In this document: positions 26,109-34,873 of the stretch, piece by piece
Layout of the letters: every line of letters begins with the position of its first letter
How positions within the stretch are numbered: the stretch's first letter is position 1
Source of the DNA: Shewanella eurypsychrophilus
GTDB taxonomy: Bacteria > Pseudomonadota > Gammaproteobacteria > Enterobacterales > Shewanellaceae
Length of the DNA stretch: 64,000 nt
NCBI RefSeq assembly: GCF_007004545.3
Contig: NZ_CP045503.2
Coordinates: 1,396,501 to 1,460,500 of the forward strand
Direction: 5' to 3'
Translations under genes and position numbers: made by a program
Notes under the pieces: generated by a model
Told to the model about the DNA's origin: nothing
Database searches by the model: none
Seen by the model: the letters and a program-made list of their open reading frames with translations, nothing else

Positions 26109-27248
26109 ATGAATGAAAAGACTACGGCTGATCTAGAAAACCTAAGAGGTTTGATCGATGGTGTCGATCAGCAACTGCTGCACCTATTAAGAAAGCGCTT
26201 AGATCTGGTCGCTCAGGTTGGGGCGGTTAAGCATGGGGCAGGCTTGCCCATCTATGCTCCACAGCGTGAGGCTGCGATGTTGGCAAAGCGTCGCGGTGAA
26301 GCTGTGAGTATGAATGTATCGCCTCAATTGATTGAGGATATCTTACGGCGTTTAATGCGCGAGTCATACCTTAACGAGAAGGATGTTGGCTTTAAACAGG
26401 TTAATCCCGATCTCGGTCATGTGGTTATTGTTGGCGGTGAGGGGAAACTCGGTGGTCTATTTTCTCAGATGCTAACGCTTTCAGGCTATCAGGTGAAAGT
26501 GCTTGATAAAGATGATTGGGCACGTGCTGAAGAGATCTTTGATGGTGCAGGTTTAGTGATAGTGACGGTACCTATCTCGATCACCTGTAGCTTGATAAAG
26601 GATAAATTATCGAATTTATCAGCAGAGTGTATTTTGGCTGACTTAACCTCGGTTAAGAGTGAGCCGGTAAAGGCAATGCTTGAAGCACACCAAGGGCCTG
26701 TCGTCGGCCTTCATCCTATGTTTGGTCCAGATGTTGGCAGCCTTGCTAAACAAGTTGTTGTAGTCTGCCATGGCCGTGACAGTGAACAATATCAGTGGTT
26801 ATTGGAGCAAATCCAGATCTGGGGTGCACGAATAGTTGAAGCCGAACCTGAGAGACATGATAAAGCCATGCAACTGGTTCAGGCGATGCGACATTTTTCC
26901 TCTTTTGTCTATGGATTAAACCTCTACAAAGAGGAAGCTGATATCGAATCATTGTTGCAATTTAGCTCACCTATTTATCGGTTAGAGCTCGCGATGGTGG
27001 GGCGTTTGTTTGCACAGAGTCCTGAGCTGTACGCCGATATTATTTTCGCGCAGAAAGAGAGCATGCAAGCAATCGGAGACTATTTAGACAATTACTCGCA
27101 AGCTTTGTCTCTGCTTCAAGCTGGGGACCGCAATGCTTTTGTGGATCAGTTTAAAGAGGTCGCACAGTGGTTTGGTGATTTTGCACCACAGTTTCAGCGT
27201 GAAAGCCGTGCCATGTTGCAGTCAGTTAATGACATGAAGACTGACTAG
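26109..27248 (+). CDS. tyrA: Chorismate mutase / prephenate dehydrogenase (T-protein)
   Basis: Bifunctional enzyme of tyrosine synthesis. 379 residues: AroQ chorismate mutase (about 1-90, [22 protein letters not shown]...), then the NAD-binding prephenate dehydrogenase domain starting [18 protein letters not shown], with LTSVKSEPV and LHPMFGPDV (substrate histidine). Length and fusion order match the enteric protein. It lies 97 bp after aroF and likely belongs to the same operon, subject to the hairpin between. Confidence 0.96.
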   Translation: MNEKTTADLENLRGLIDGVDQQLLHLLRKRLDLVAQVGAVKHGAGLPIYAPQREAAMLAKRRGEAVSMNVSPQLIEDILRRLMRESYLNEKDVGFKQVNPDLGHVVIVGGEGKLGGLFSQMLTLSGYQVKVLDKDDWARAEEIFDGAGLVIVTVPISITCSLIKDKLSNLSAECILADLTSVKSEPVKAMLEAHQGPVVGLHPMFGPDVGSLAKQVVVVCHGRDSEQYQWLLEQIQIWGARIVEAEPERHDKAMQLVQAMRHFSSFVYGLNLYKEEADIESLLQFSSPIYRLELAMVGRLFAQSPELYADIIFAQKESMQAIGDYLDNYSQALSLLQAGDRNAFVDQFKEVAQWFGDFAPQFQRESRAMLQSVNDMKTD

Positions 27249-27265
27249 ATTAATTTATACGTCTT

Positions 27266-27292
27266 AAACGGTAGCTTTGCTGCCGTTTTTTT
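27266..27292 (+). terminator. Terminator after tyrA
   Basis: AAACGGTAGC and GCTGCCGTTT form a 10-bp stem (one T-G pair) around TTT, followed by a T run. Confidence 0.88.
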
Positions 27293-27414
27293 ACACATAT
27301 CGTACTCAGTTATCATTTTTCTGCGCTAACATACTTTAAAATTATCAGCTTCCGCCTCCGAGTCATTTACATTAATCACTACTTTTCCCCTCGGTTTATT
27401 AGTGAATTAGGAAG

Positions 27415-27484
27415 TTGATCTATCTCATAGTTTTCATCATTAAAATTAATATTGCTTCGAAGCTGACACTAATCGATTTATAAT
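27415..27484 (+). promoter_or_regulatory. Possible hcp control region
   Basis: TATAAT at 27479-27484 is a good -10 element. TTGATCTATCTCAT at 27415-27428 has one perfect FNR half-site (TTGAT) and a poor second half, centred near -70. Hcp genes are commonly under FNR-type or nitric oxide-responsive control; the match here is weak. Confidence 0.4.
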
Positions 27485-27535
27485 CGCCCTATAACATGCA
27501 AATAAAAAGCATGATTAAAAATAGGAGCAGTCGTA

Positions 27536-29194
27536 ATGTTTTGTATTCAGTGTGAGCAAACAATTAGAACCCCAGCAGGAAATGGTTGTAGCTATTCTCA
27601 GGGAATGTGCGGCAAGCTTGCCGAAACTTCCGATCTACAAGATCTACTTATTTATGTACTTCAAGGCGTATCTGCATACGCAGTAAAGGCGCGTGAGTTC
27701 GATATTATCGATCATGAAATTGACACCTATGTGCCAAAAGCCTTCTTTGCGACCTTGACCAACGTTAACTTCGATGATGCTAGACTCGTCGAGTATATTG
27801 AGCAAGCTAACGTTTACCGTAGCCGCTTGCAAGCTGCCTATGAGAGTGCTTGTGCTGCTAAAGGTGTTACACCTGCTGAGTTGAGTGCTCCTGCACAATT
27901 AATTTTAGCCACTTCAAAGCCTGAGATGATCGCTCAAGCTCCATTGGCTGCTCCGAACCGTGGCGATGTTCACGAAGATATTTTAGGTCTTCGCCTTTTA
28001 TGTTTATACGGACTAAAAGGCGCGGCTGCTTATATGGAGCACGCACGCGTTCTTAACCAGACTAATGATGAAGTCGCAGGCCAGTTCCATGAAATTATGG
28101 CTTTCCTTGGTGAAGATTCAGTGGATGCTGATAAGCTTTTCGCTACATCAATGGAAATTGGCCAGTTAAACTACAAAGTGATGGCAATGTTAGATGAAGG
28201 TGAGACAGAATCCTTCGGCCATCCAGAGCCAACTCAGGTAAATACCGTTGCGATAAAAGGTAAGGCAATCTTGGTCTCTGGCCATGATATGGTCGATCTT
28301 GAAATTATTCTTAAGCAAACTGAAGGTAAGGGCATCAATGTCTTTACTCACGGTGAGATGTTACCTGCATTGGCTTATCCAGAGCTTAAAAAATATCCAC
28401 ACTTAGTGGGTAACTATGGTAGTGCTTGGCAGAACCAACAGAAAGAGTTCGCTAACTTCCCTGGTGCGGTAGTGATGACCTCTAACTGTATTGTCGATCC
28501 GAATGTAGGCAACTACGCAGATCGTATCTTCACTCGTAGTATCGTTGGTTGGCCGGGAGTGACTCACTTAGTGGGTGATGACTTCACGCCAGTTATCGAG
28601 AAAGCATTAGCGCTTGATGGCTTCACTTATGATGAGATCCCCCATCTTATCACCATAGGTTTTGCCCGAAATGCATTGATGGCAGCCGCTCCAGCAGTGG
28701 TTGAGAACGTGAAAAATGGCTCTATTAAGCACTTCTTCCTCGTCGGCGGTTGTGATGGTGATAAGGCTGAGCGTAGCTACTTCACTGATATCGCGACTCA
28801 GGCACCTGATGACTCTGTGATCCTGACTCTGGGTTGTGGTAAATTTAAGTTTAACAAACTTGAGTTTGGTGATATTAACGGTATCCCGCGTTTGCTAGAT
28901 ATTGGCCAATGTAATGACTCCTACTCAGCGATTCAGCTTGCTCTTGCTCTGTCTGAAGCATTTGAGTGTGAGCTCAATGAGTTGCCATTAAGCATCGTGC
29001 TTTCTTGGTTTGAGCAAAAAGCAATTGTTGTCTTGCTGACACTCTTATCATTAGGCGTTAAGAATATTCGTACCGGCCCAACACCTCCGGCATTCTTAAC
29101 CGATAACTTGCTTAAAATATTGGAAGATAAATTTGGTCTTCGTAATACATCGACTGCAGAAGAAGATCTTAAGACAATGCTAAACGTCGCTTAA
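27536..29194 (+). CDS. hcp: Hybrid cluster protein (hydroxylamine / nitric oxide reductase)
   Basis: Cytosolic iron-sulfur protein that reduces hydroxylamine and, in E. coli, nitric oxide to N2O. 552 residues. The N-terminal cysteines C3, C6, C18 and C25 have the C-x2-C-x11-C-x6-C spacing of class II proteins, which carry a [2Fe-2S] cluster. Hybrid-cluster ligands lie in [29 protein letters not shown] and [18 protein letters not shown] lies ten bases before the ATG. The partner reductase gene follows 121 bp downstream. Confidence 0.97.
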   Translation: MFCIQCEQTIRTPAGNGCSYSQGMCGKLAETSDLQDLLIYVLQGVSAYAVKAREFDIIDHEIDTYVPKAFFATLTNVNFDDARLVEYIEQANVYRSRLQAAYESACAAKGVTPAELSAPAQLILATSKPEMIAQAPLAAPNRGDVHEDILGLRLLCLYGLKGAAAYMEHARVLNQTNDEVAGQFHEIMAFLGEDSVDADKLFATSMEIGQLNYKVMAMLDEGETESFGHPEPTQVNTVAIKGKAILVSGHDMVDLEIILKQTEGKGINVFTHGEMLPALAYPELKKYPHLVGNYGSAWQNQQKEFANFPGAVVMTSNCIVDPNVGNYADRIFTRSIVGWPGVTHLVGDDFTPVIEKALALDGFTYDEIPHLITIGFARNALMAAAPAVVENVKNGSIKHFFLVGGCDGDKAERSYFTDIATQAPDDSVILTLGCGKFKFNKLEFGDINGIPRLLDIGQCNDSYSAIQLALALSEAFECELNELPLSIVLSWFEQKAIVVLLTLLSLGVKNIRTGPTPPAFLTDNLLKILEDKFGLRNTSTAEEDLKTMLNVA

Positions 29195-29207
29195 TCTGCT
29201 AGTGAAA

Positions 29208-29261
29208 TAACTGACCATGCCTTGTATCTCGTCATTGAGACAGATACAAGCTGGTCAGTTA
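29208..29261. repeat. Long hairpin between hcp and hcr
   Basis: The outer stem TAACTGACCA (29208-29217) with TGGTCAGTTA (29252-29261) and the inner stem CTTGTATCT (29221-29229) with AGATACAAG (29242-29250) are both perfect, separated by a small internal loop. AACTTTTCAATTTTT follows. It is probably an attenuator or mRNA-stability element between the two cistrons. Confidence 0.85.
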
Positions 29262-29315
29262 ACTTTTCAATTTTTAGCCCTCTATTTCAATATTTTATAA
29301 ATTCGTGGGAACATC

Positions 29316-30419
29316 ATGACTACCGATACGATTTCAAAACCATATTCTGATGAGTTGCAGCTTACCTCTCCTAGTTGGCAGCATGGGGAAGTTGAACTTT
29401 TATGTGTAGAAAGGTGGCATGAAACCCATGATGTGATTAGCTTTCGTTTTCAAGGTGCTCAGCCGGTAAAGTTTCAGTTTAAACCTGGTCAATTTTTAAC
29501 TTTCAAGACTCAAATTGATGGCCAGTTAACTTATCGTAGTTATACGATATCTTCATCCCCCTCTCGTCCGTACTCTATCGTGGTGACAATTAAGCGTATT
29601 GAAGGTGGACTGGTATCGAACCATTTAGCCGATTCACTCAAGGTGGGTGATAGCATCACTGCAACCGGGCCGGACGGTGTATTTAACCTGGTTGATATTA
29701 AAGCCGATAAGTTTCTGTTCTTGAGTGCTGGCAGTGGTATTACACCTATGTATTCTATGTCACGCTGGTTAACTGATACTCAGGTTGGCGCCGACATTGC
29801 ATTTCTACATTGTGCTAAGAGTCCAGATGATCTGATCTTTAAATCTGATTTAGATAGAATTAATCACAATAACCCAGCCTTCAAGCTTAGTATGATCCTT
29901 GAGTCCGGTGCTGAGCAGCTAGAGAGCTCGGTAGCCTGTGAATCTGGTCGAATCAATGCTGATAGCCTTCAATGCCTAGTTAAAGACTTTCACCAGCGAA
30001 CAGTTTTTGTCTGTGGACCCGAACCTTTCATGAAAGGGGTTAAGTCTCTATTAGAAGAGATAGGTTTCGATATGACTATGTATCACCAAGAGAGCTTTGG
30101 TGGCGCAGTGGTAGCCTCTGAGGGAGATAAAGCGACTGATCTGGATGCCGTATCAGAGCAAGCAGGTTTTATGCTCAGCATAGGTGATCGCCGCAGAAGT
30201 ATGAGTCAAGATCAAAGCTTACTTGAAGGGATTGAAGCCGAAGGCTTACCCATTATCGCAGCCTGCCGCTCAGGAGTTTGCGGAGCGTGTAAGTGTCAGG
30301 TCTTAGAAGGCGATACTGAGTCGAGCAGCGAGATGACATTGACCCCGGATGAGATTGAGCAAGGCTTTGTGTTGGCATGCTCGACTAAGCTAAAGAGTGA
30401 TGTGACGTTAGCCTTGTAG
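29316..30419 (+). CDS. hcr: NADH oxidoreductase for Hcp
   Basis: Passes electrons from NADH to Hcp. 367 residues: FAD-binding ferredoxin-reductase domain (YRSYTISSSP), NAD-binding domain (FLSAGSGITPMYSM, VFVCGPEPFMKG) and a C-terminal plant-type [2Fe-2S] ferredoxin domain (CRSGVCGACKC and a final ACSTK). Same fusion order as E. coli Hcr. Confidence 0.95.
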   Translation: MTTDTISKPYSDELQLTSPSWQHGEVELLCVERWHETHDVISFRFQGAQPVKFQFKPGQFLTFKTQIDGQLTYRSYTISSSPSRPYSIVVTIKRIEGGLVSNHLADSLKVGDSITATGPDGVFNLVDIKADKFLFLSAGSGITPMYSMSRWLTDTQVGADIAFLHCAKSPDDLIFKSDLDRINHNNPAFKLSMILESGAEQLESSVACESGRINADSLQCLVKDFHQRTVFVCGPEPFMKGVKSLLEEIGFDMTMYHQESFGGAVVASEGDKATDLDAVSEQAGFMLSIGDRRRSMSQDQSLLEGIEAEGLPIIAACRSGVCGACKCQVLEGDTESSSEMTLTPDEIEQGFVLACSTKLKSDVTLAL

Positions 30420-30596
30420 ACATGGTTTAGCAACTTTGCCCGCTAGAACCAGCAATATCATGCAGGGTATTATTGTACGAATGTAACTTCTGTTGATTTT
30501 TTACTGTGCTGAGTTTGCGCAAAAGCCTTTGACAACGTATTGTTAGAGATGAGTCTAGCTCATTCATCTTTAACTTAGCGTTTTTGGAGATTATCT

Positions 30597-30932
30597 ATGT
30601 TATCGACACCCTTGCACAGAGCATCAGTAGACGATCCAAGTTTAGCGCATCTTCTATATGCTTTGATGTCAGCCTTTCCTGTTTTCTTTTTACCTACCTT
30701 AGTCGGCTTATTTATCAATTTGGGGCAAAATACCTCTTGCTCTGGTGATATGCTTTCCTCTCATCTTAGGTGGCAAAGGCATTCAATCATAGGTTTTATG
30801 TTAGTTGGAGGCATAGGCTTGTCGTTAACCCAAGTTTGGTTGAGTTTTGTAATTTGTTTGACAGCTACGCTTTGGTTTTGTCATCGAATTCTCAAAGGCT
30901 GGCTTAATCTCAGCGATGGTGTTGCAATATAG
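30597..30932 (+). CDS. Small membrane protein (DUF4870-like)
   Basis: 111 residues with about three hydrophobic helices (FPVFFLPTLVGLFINLG; HSIIGFMLVGGIGLSLT; VWLSFVICLTATLWFC). The central SHLRWQRHSIIGFML resembles the H-x2-Q-R-x2-W block of DUF4870-type small membrane proteins. GGAG lies ten bases before the ATG. It lies 177 bp after hcr in the same direction and may belong to the same regulon. Function unknown. Confidence 0.65.
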   Translation: MLSTPLHRASVDDPSLAHLLYALMSAFPVFFLPTLVGLFINLGQNTSCSGDMLSSHLRWQRHSIIGFMLVGGIGLSLTQVWLSFVICLTATLWFCHRILKGWLNLSDGVAI

Positions 30933-30967
30933 ACGCTAGGCTATCGATTTTATCTGCAAGTAAGCCA

Positions 30968-30999
30968 CAAAAAGAGGACATCATGTGTCCTCTTTTTTA
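30968..30999. terminator. Bidirectional terminator
   Basis: AAAAAGAGGACA and TGTCCTCTTTTTT form a long stem serving the small membrane protein gene (+) and pheA (-). Confidence 0.9.
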
Positions 31000-31019
31000 G
31001 TGGGGGAATGCTAAGCCTG

Positions 31020-33008
31020 TTAGCTGTAAATATTCCTTAGCAGCTCGCTGTGGCTTTTAAGCTCTGAATTAAAGATTTCTGTATTAGATGAAAAATTCAA
31101 CACTAGACCATCAGCATTAAGTTGCTTGGCAGCTTTTGAGTGAGCCAGTAAAGTATTAGGCGTAGAAGAGTAACTAGGATTAACCAAAATAGGCAGATGC
31201 GATAAACTCTTAAGCTCGACTAAACCGGCAAGGTCTAAAGAGGGTTTAAGCGAATCATTAAACGTTCTTATTCCTGATTCACATAAGGTGAGCTGTTGAT
31301 TTCCTTGGCTCAAAATAACCTCGGCGGCTGCAAGATACTCTTCAACACTGGCCATAGTATTACGCTCTAAAATGACAGGCATATGCAGGGAACCGACCTT
31401 TTTTAATAAGGCGATATTGTGCATCTGTTTTCCTGTGATGAGCAGTATAGTGCCATGCTCTGCAGCTAATTGTAATTCAGCCTCGTGCTCAACGGCTATG
31501 ATGCACTCTAAGCCAAATTGAAATACAGATTTTTTGAATTCAATAATGCTTTGTTCAACATTTTGTTGTCGTGATAAACCTTCGATCACGATAGCCTGAA
31601 AACCAGCTTCTTTTATGGTTTTAGCTTTTTGGCTAAATAACTGACTTTCTTGTGGTAAAGATAGCAAGGCTAATGCACCAAATTGCCCATCACCAATTTG
31701 TAATTGTCCGCAGCTCATCTGGGAGGCTTGCGGTTTATGTACCTTACTTGAGCGTAACACTTGCTGTTGAATATCTGTGTGCTTTACAGCCTCATCATTT
31801 GAGTTTTGTGCTCTGCTGGTGTCTGGTTCAATAATCAGTTGGCTATTAGTGAGTTGAGTTGGGCTAACGGTTTCACAAGGGTAACAACCTAATACCTTAA
31901 TAAATCGAGTAATACGCTCTAATTCTTTTAATGCAGATTGCATGTCCGGGCTGGATAAATTCGCGTCAAGATCGAGGTAAAACATCTCTTCCCAAGGTGT
32001 ACCAGGAATGGGACGAGATTCAAGCTTGCTCATATTGAGGTTATGCGCTTTTAGTACCAGCAGCGCTTCAACTAGTGCACCAGGCTTTTGGCCTGTAGCC
32101 ATGATCAGTGTCGATTTAGCAGGTAATTGTTCAGGAACTGCAATTGCTTTGCGCGCAACAACGATAAAGCGACTCTGGTTGATCTTCTGGTTAGCTAAAT
32201 CCTGCTCGATAGCTTCAAGTTGATAAAGGGCGCCGCCTTCGGCACTGCCAATGGCGGCAACACTGTTATCACTGCACTCCATGACTCTATCCATAGCCTC
32301 AGCACTGCTAGAACAATATTCGAGTTTATATTCTGAGTGTAGCGCAAGGTAACGACTACATTGACTAATCGGCTGAGGGTGGGCAAAGACCGTTTTTATA
32401 TCTTTAGGGTTTGAACCTGTTTTGGCTAGTAAACAATGTCCGACCTCTATGGTTGTTTCACCGACAATAGCCAAGCTAGTATGTTGGAGTACATCATAGA
32501 CTTCATTGATTGAGCCTGAAGAGGTATTTTCAATAGGAAGAAAACCATAGTCAGCATGGCCAGATTCAACAGCCTGGACAATCTCATCAAAGCTTTTGCA
32601 TCCTAAGTCTTGCATATCGACCTGACGTCTATCGCAATATCGGCTAGCCGCTAAATATGAGTAGGACCCTCTAGCACCTAAGTAAGCGACACAATATTGT
32701 TGCTTCTGAGAGTCTGGGTTAGCTCTTCCTTGTAGATAGGCTTGTTGATTAAGTACCGAATCTTCGATAATGCTTTGGTATAGAGAGATGACATAATGGG
32801 CATCTAAACCTTGCTCTCGACCTTGTTTAACGAGTCTTGCCAGCAGCTCTTTTTCTCTTTGAGTATCACGAATAGGACGAATATCGATCTCTTTACTGCG
32901 AGCTACATCCAGGCTCAAATTTCGACGCTTTGCTAATAATGCCAATAGGTCCTTATCTAAAGCGGTGATCTGTTCACGTGTCTGATTCAAAGCCTGTGGT
33001 TTGCTCAT
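31020..33008 (-). CDS. pheA: Chorismate mutase / prephenate dehydratase with C-terminal DAHP synthase-like domain
   Basis: Bifunctional P-protein of phenylalanine synthesis, 662 residues against about 386 in E. coli. Domains: AroQ chorismate mutase (1-90); prephenate dehydratase (about 105-285, with NTSSGSINEVYD and SRF where TRF is usual); ACT regulatory domain (about 298-372, with GALVEAL and LESRP for phenylalanine binding); a polar linker (376-440); and a ~215-residue domain (444-655) that aligns with class I-beta DAHP synthase. That last domain keeps scaffold blocks (LLKKVGSLHMPVILER, CESGIRTF, LSHLPILV) but has lost the metal- and substrate-binding residues, so it is probably a non-catalytic regulatory or partner-binding module. 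Confidence 0.93.
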   Translation of the reverse strand: MSKPQALNQTREQITALDKDLLALLAKRRNLSLDVARSKEIDIRPIRDTQREKELLARLVKQGREQGLDAHYVISLYQSIIEDSVLNQQAYLQGRANPDSQKQQYCVAYLGARGSYSYLAASRYCDRRQVDMQDLGCKSFDEIVQAVESGHADYGFLPIENTSSGSINEVYDVLQHTSLAIVGETTIEVGHCLLAKTGSNPKDIKTVFAHPQPISQCSRYLALHSEYKLEYCSSSAEAMDRVMECSDNSVAAIGSAEGGALYQLEAIEQDLANQKINQSRFIVVARKAIAVPEQLPAKSTLIMATGQKPGALVEALLVLKAHNLNMSKLESRPIPGTPWEEMFYLDLDANLSSPDMQSALKELERITRFIKVLGCYPCETVSPTQLTNSQLIIEPDTSRAQNSNDEAVKHTDIQQQVLRSSKVHKPQASQMSCGQLQIGDGQFGALALLSLPQESQLFSQKAKTIKEAGFQAIVIEGLSRQQNVEQSIIEFKKSVFQFGLECIIAVEHEAELQLAAEHGTILLITGKQMHNIALLKKVGSLHMPVILERNTMASVEEYLAAAEVILSQGNQQLTLCESGIRTFNDSLKPSLDLAGLVELKSLSHLPILVNPSYSSTPNTLLAHSKAAKQLNADGLVLNFSSNTEIFNSELKSHSELLRNIYS

Positions 33009-33051
33009 ACTTCCCTCTATATCGCGATTTAAATTTACAAAATTTGATTAC

Positions 33052-33118
33052 AAAAAAGCCCCCCTAATGGGAGGCTTTGGAATTTTCACTTTCGTTTTTA
33101 CACCGAAATTCCGCCTCC
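33052..33118 (-). promoter_or_regulatory. Phenylalanine attenuator (terminator / antiterminator)
   Basis: On the minus strand the terminator is AGCCTCCC (33076-33069) with GGGGGGCT (33064-33057), followed by six T. The alternative antiterminator pairs GGGAGGCGGAATTT (33118-33105), at the end of the pheL ORF, with AAATTCC...GCCTCCC (about 33089-33070). These are the classic 2:3 versus 3:4 choices: ribosome stalling on phenylalanine codons should favour readthrough into pheA. Confidence 0.88.
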
Positions 33119-33175
33119 CAAGGTGGGGGGAATAAAAAAGAAAGTAAAAAAGTGGTCGCTAAACAATTTCATCAT
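33098..33175 (-). CDS. pheL: pheA leader peptide
   Basis: 25-codon ORF on the minus strand, starting ATG ATG at 33175/33172 and ending TAA at 33100-33098. The sequence begins MMKLFSDHFFTFFFIPP and has six Phe in its first 14 residues, as expected of an attenuator peptide that measures charged phenylalanine tRNA. It overlaps strand 2 of the attenuator, and pheA follows 90 bp downstream. No clear Shine-Dalgarno site precedes it. Confidence 0.9.
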   Translation of the reverse strand: MMKLFSDHFFTFFFIPPTLGGGISV

Positions 33176-33180
33176 TACAA

Positions 33181-33207
33181 ATTAAAGCTCGTGCTCTGTG
33201 GTGTCAA
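33181..33207 (-). promoter_or_regulatory. pheL-pheA promoter
   Basis: Minus strand: consensus TTGACA (33207-33202), then TTTAAT (33186-33181) at 15 bp, with the overlapping hexamers TTAATT at 16 bp and TAATTT at 17 bp. Transcription would start almost at the pheL ATG, implying a nearly leaderless mRNA. Another promoter further upstream cannot be excluded. Confidence 0.6.
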
Positions 33208-33262
33208 TGAAAACTTATGCAAATTGCGAGATAACTTTTTATGGGATGTTTTGAGAAGAATT

Positions 33263-33288
33263 AAAAAAGCGCACCTGAAGTGCGCTTT
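33263..33288 (-). terminator. Terminator upstream of pheL (minus strand)
   Basis: AAAGCGCAC (33266-33274) pairs with GTGCGCTTT (33280-33288); on the minus strand the hairpin is followed by six T. It ends some minus-strand transcript coming from the 0.9-kb gap or from hpf. Confidence 0.88.
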
Positions 33289-34198
33289 GGAATGAAACGA
33301 AATAAATATCAAACTGTGTGTGCCTCCTAATTCATACTGAATCTTATTTTTTAGCTTCTTGACCTATTTAAGAAGGGAAGCGAAGTTTAAGACTCAATAA
33401 GCACCTCAAAAAAATATGAAGAATTAATCATTTAAGATTCAGGCATCATTGCTGTTTTTAGCATTATGGCCGAATGCATTGCTGTCGCTTGTGTCATTAG
33501 CCGTCGCTGCATTACTGGCATGTCATAGCCTGTGTTCATGTTACGTTTTACATTGTCTATATAACGATTGAACGGATCTTTTGTGTAGTATGCCTTCTGT
33601 TATTCCAGTTTGAAGCAATCAAACACTTCGTCATTTTTGTATGGGAAGTGATGTTTAGGCTTCTAGCGTCTCAGTGTTGCAATGTGAGAAGCGTTATTTA
33701 CAAAATCAGGCGTGTTAGCTGCTATAGCTTATTGGCCATTGCATAGCTTATGCTATTGTCTGTAGCCTTGCCGCATTATGGCGTGTATATCGCCTGTCCC
33801 CTTGTACTAATTGAAATGTAACTTTTCCCAAACCGATCATTTTCTCCACTGTGGTATGAGAGTTGCCATGCTTCGCCACCTAAGTTGTGGAAAGTAGAGC
33901 GATAAAATCTCATGTGAAGCTTCAATTTAATTTAAGCGTATAGCGGGCTGCTAGCCTGTCACCGATGTTGCTTTATAAAGCGATTCTAAGTGAGCTTCAC
34001 TACGCTTACAGGGTATATAAAAACGGCATCCTCCTTAATAAGTGAAAATAATTATTCTCTACCTTCACCATATCTTAATAATAGCATGGTGAAGGGGTTT
34101 CGCTCTGTTTTTAGCAGATTTTAACTTCAAATGACGAATCTAATAATCGGCTGTTTTATCGTCACTATTATCAATAAGTGGTTATCATATTTAGTGGG
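33289..34198. other. 0.9-kb gap without recognisable genes between pheL and hpf
   Basis: No ORF of convincing quality on either strand. It contains a perfect 10-bp stem CCTTCACCAT (34062-34071)/ATGGTGAAGG (34086-34095). Near 33471-33535 and 33735-33800 there are loosely similar GCATTATGG/CATAGCCTGTG-type stretches. A minus-strand terminator (33263-33288) closes it, so a transcript probably crosses it, either a long hpf 3' end or a separate RNA. Confidence 0.5.
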
Positions 34199-34573
34199 TT
34201 AAGCTGCATAGTTTTTTTCGAATTCATTTTCGATTTCATTATCTAAATTAGCATCAACCGACTCTTCTGCACGCTTTAAATTTGTATGACGTTGAGCTTC
34301 TGGTTTATGAGTTTGGCGGTTGAGTTGTTTTTCAAGCTTTTGACCCATGGCATTTATTGCCGAGTAAAGGTCATCATGTTTGGCTTGTGCAAACAACTTG
34401 TGTCCCGGGATCCCTATCGAAGCTTCGATTTTGAATTGCTGCTTCTCTTGTATGATGATCACGTGGGGATTAATGAGTTGAATATCATGTCTAGATAGCT
34501 TTTCTAAACGTGCTTCGATACGCTCACGGATAAGTGGAGTAACTTCAAGGTGTTTGCTTGTAATCTTTGTCAT
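34199..34573 (-). CDS. hpf: Ribosome hibernation promoting factor (HPF/RaiA family)
   Basis: Binds the 30S decoding region and inactivates ribosomes in stationary phase. 124 residues from ATG 34573 (MTKITSKHLEVTPLIRERIE), preceded by AAAGG; the frame runs upstream to 34624 without homology. The beta-alpha-beta core with HKLFAQAKHDDLYSAINAMGQKLEKQLNRQ is conserved, and an acidic C-terminal tail follows. The tail and the placement near pheL-pheA suit RaiA/YfiA; short and long types cannot be told apart firmly. A CRP-like box lies 58 bp upstream. Confidence 0.92.
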   Translation of the reverse strand: MTKITSKHLEVTPLIRERIEARLEKLSRHDIQLINPHVIIIQEKQQFKIEASIGIPGHKLFAQAKHDDLYSAINAMGQKLEKQLNRQTHKPEAQRHTNLKRAEESVDANLDNEIENEFEKNYAA

Positions 34574-34630
34574 ATATTGAACCTTTTGTTGTTTCCTTGA
34601 ATTCAGACTACCAATCTCAGCCACGAAAGT

Positions 34631-34646
34631 CGTGATCTAAATCACG
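34631..34646 (-). promoter_or_regulatory. CRP box upstream of hpf
   Basis: CGTGATCTAAATCACG is a perfect palindrome of the CRP type (GTGA-N6-TCAC). Its position 58 bp before the hpf start codon suits activation of hpf by cAMP-CRP. Confidence 0.75.
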
Positions 34647-34873
34647 TTTTAATCGCTGTATTTACCTGTTCGCGTTTAATTTGATCACTTAGACATTTTT
34701 TGTAAAAAACGCCCTAAAAAGTCTTGATAACTGCTGAAAACAGGCTCATATTTGAATGGATAAGTTTAGTTACTTTTGTAGACTTGCCTCTCCATTCTTC
34801 TTCAAATATCATCAGCAACACATCTTTTTAGTCCCTATCTCGGGGCTAGTCGTTAGGTTTAGCTAGGTAAATA

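Noticed and set aside
33077..33295. 72-codon plus-strand ORF opposite pheL
   Set aside because: It is antisense to the leader peptide and attenuator, and its composition reflects the hairpin arms.
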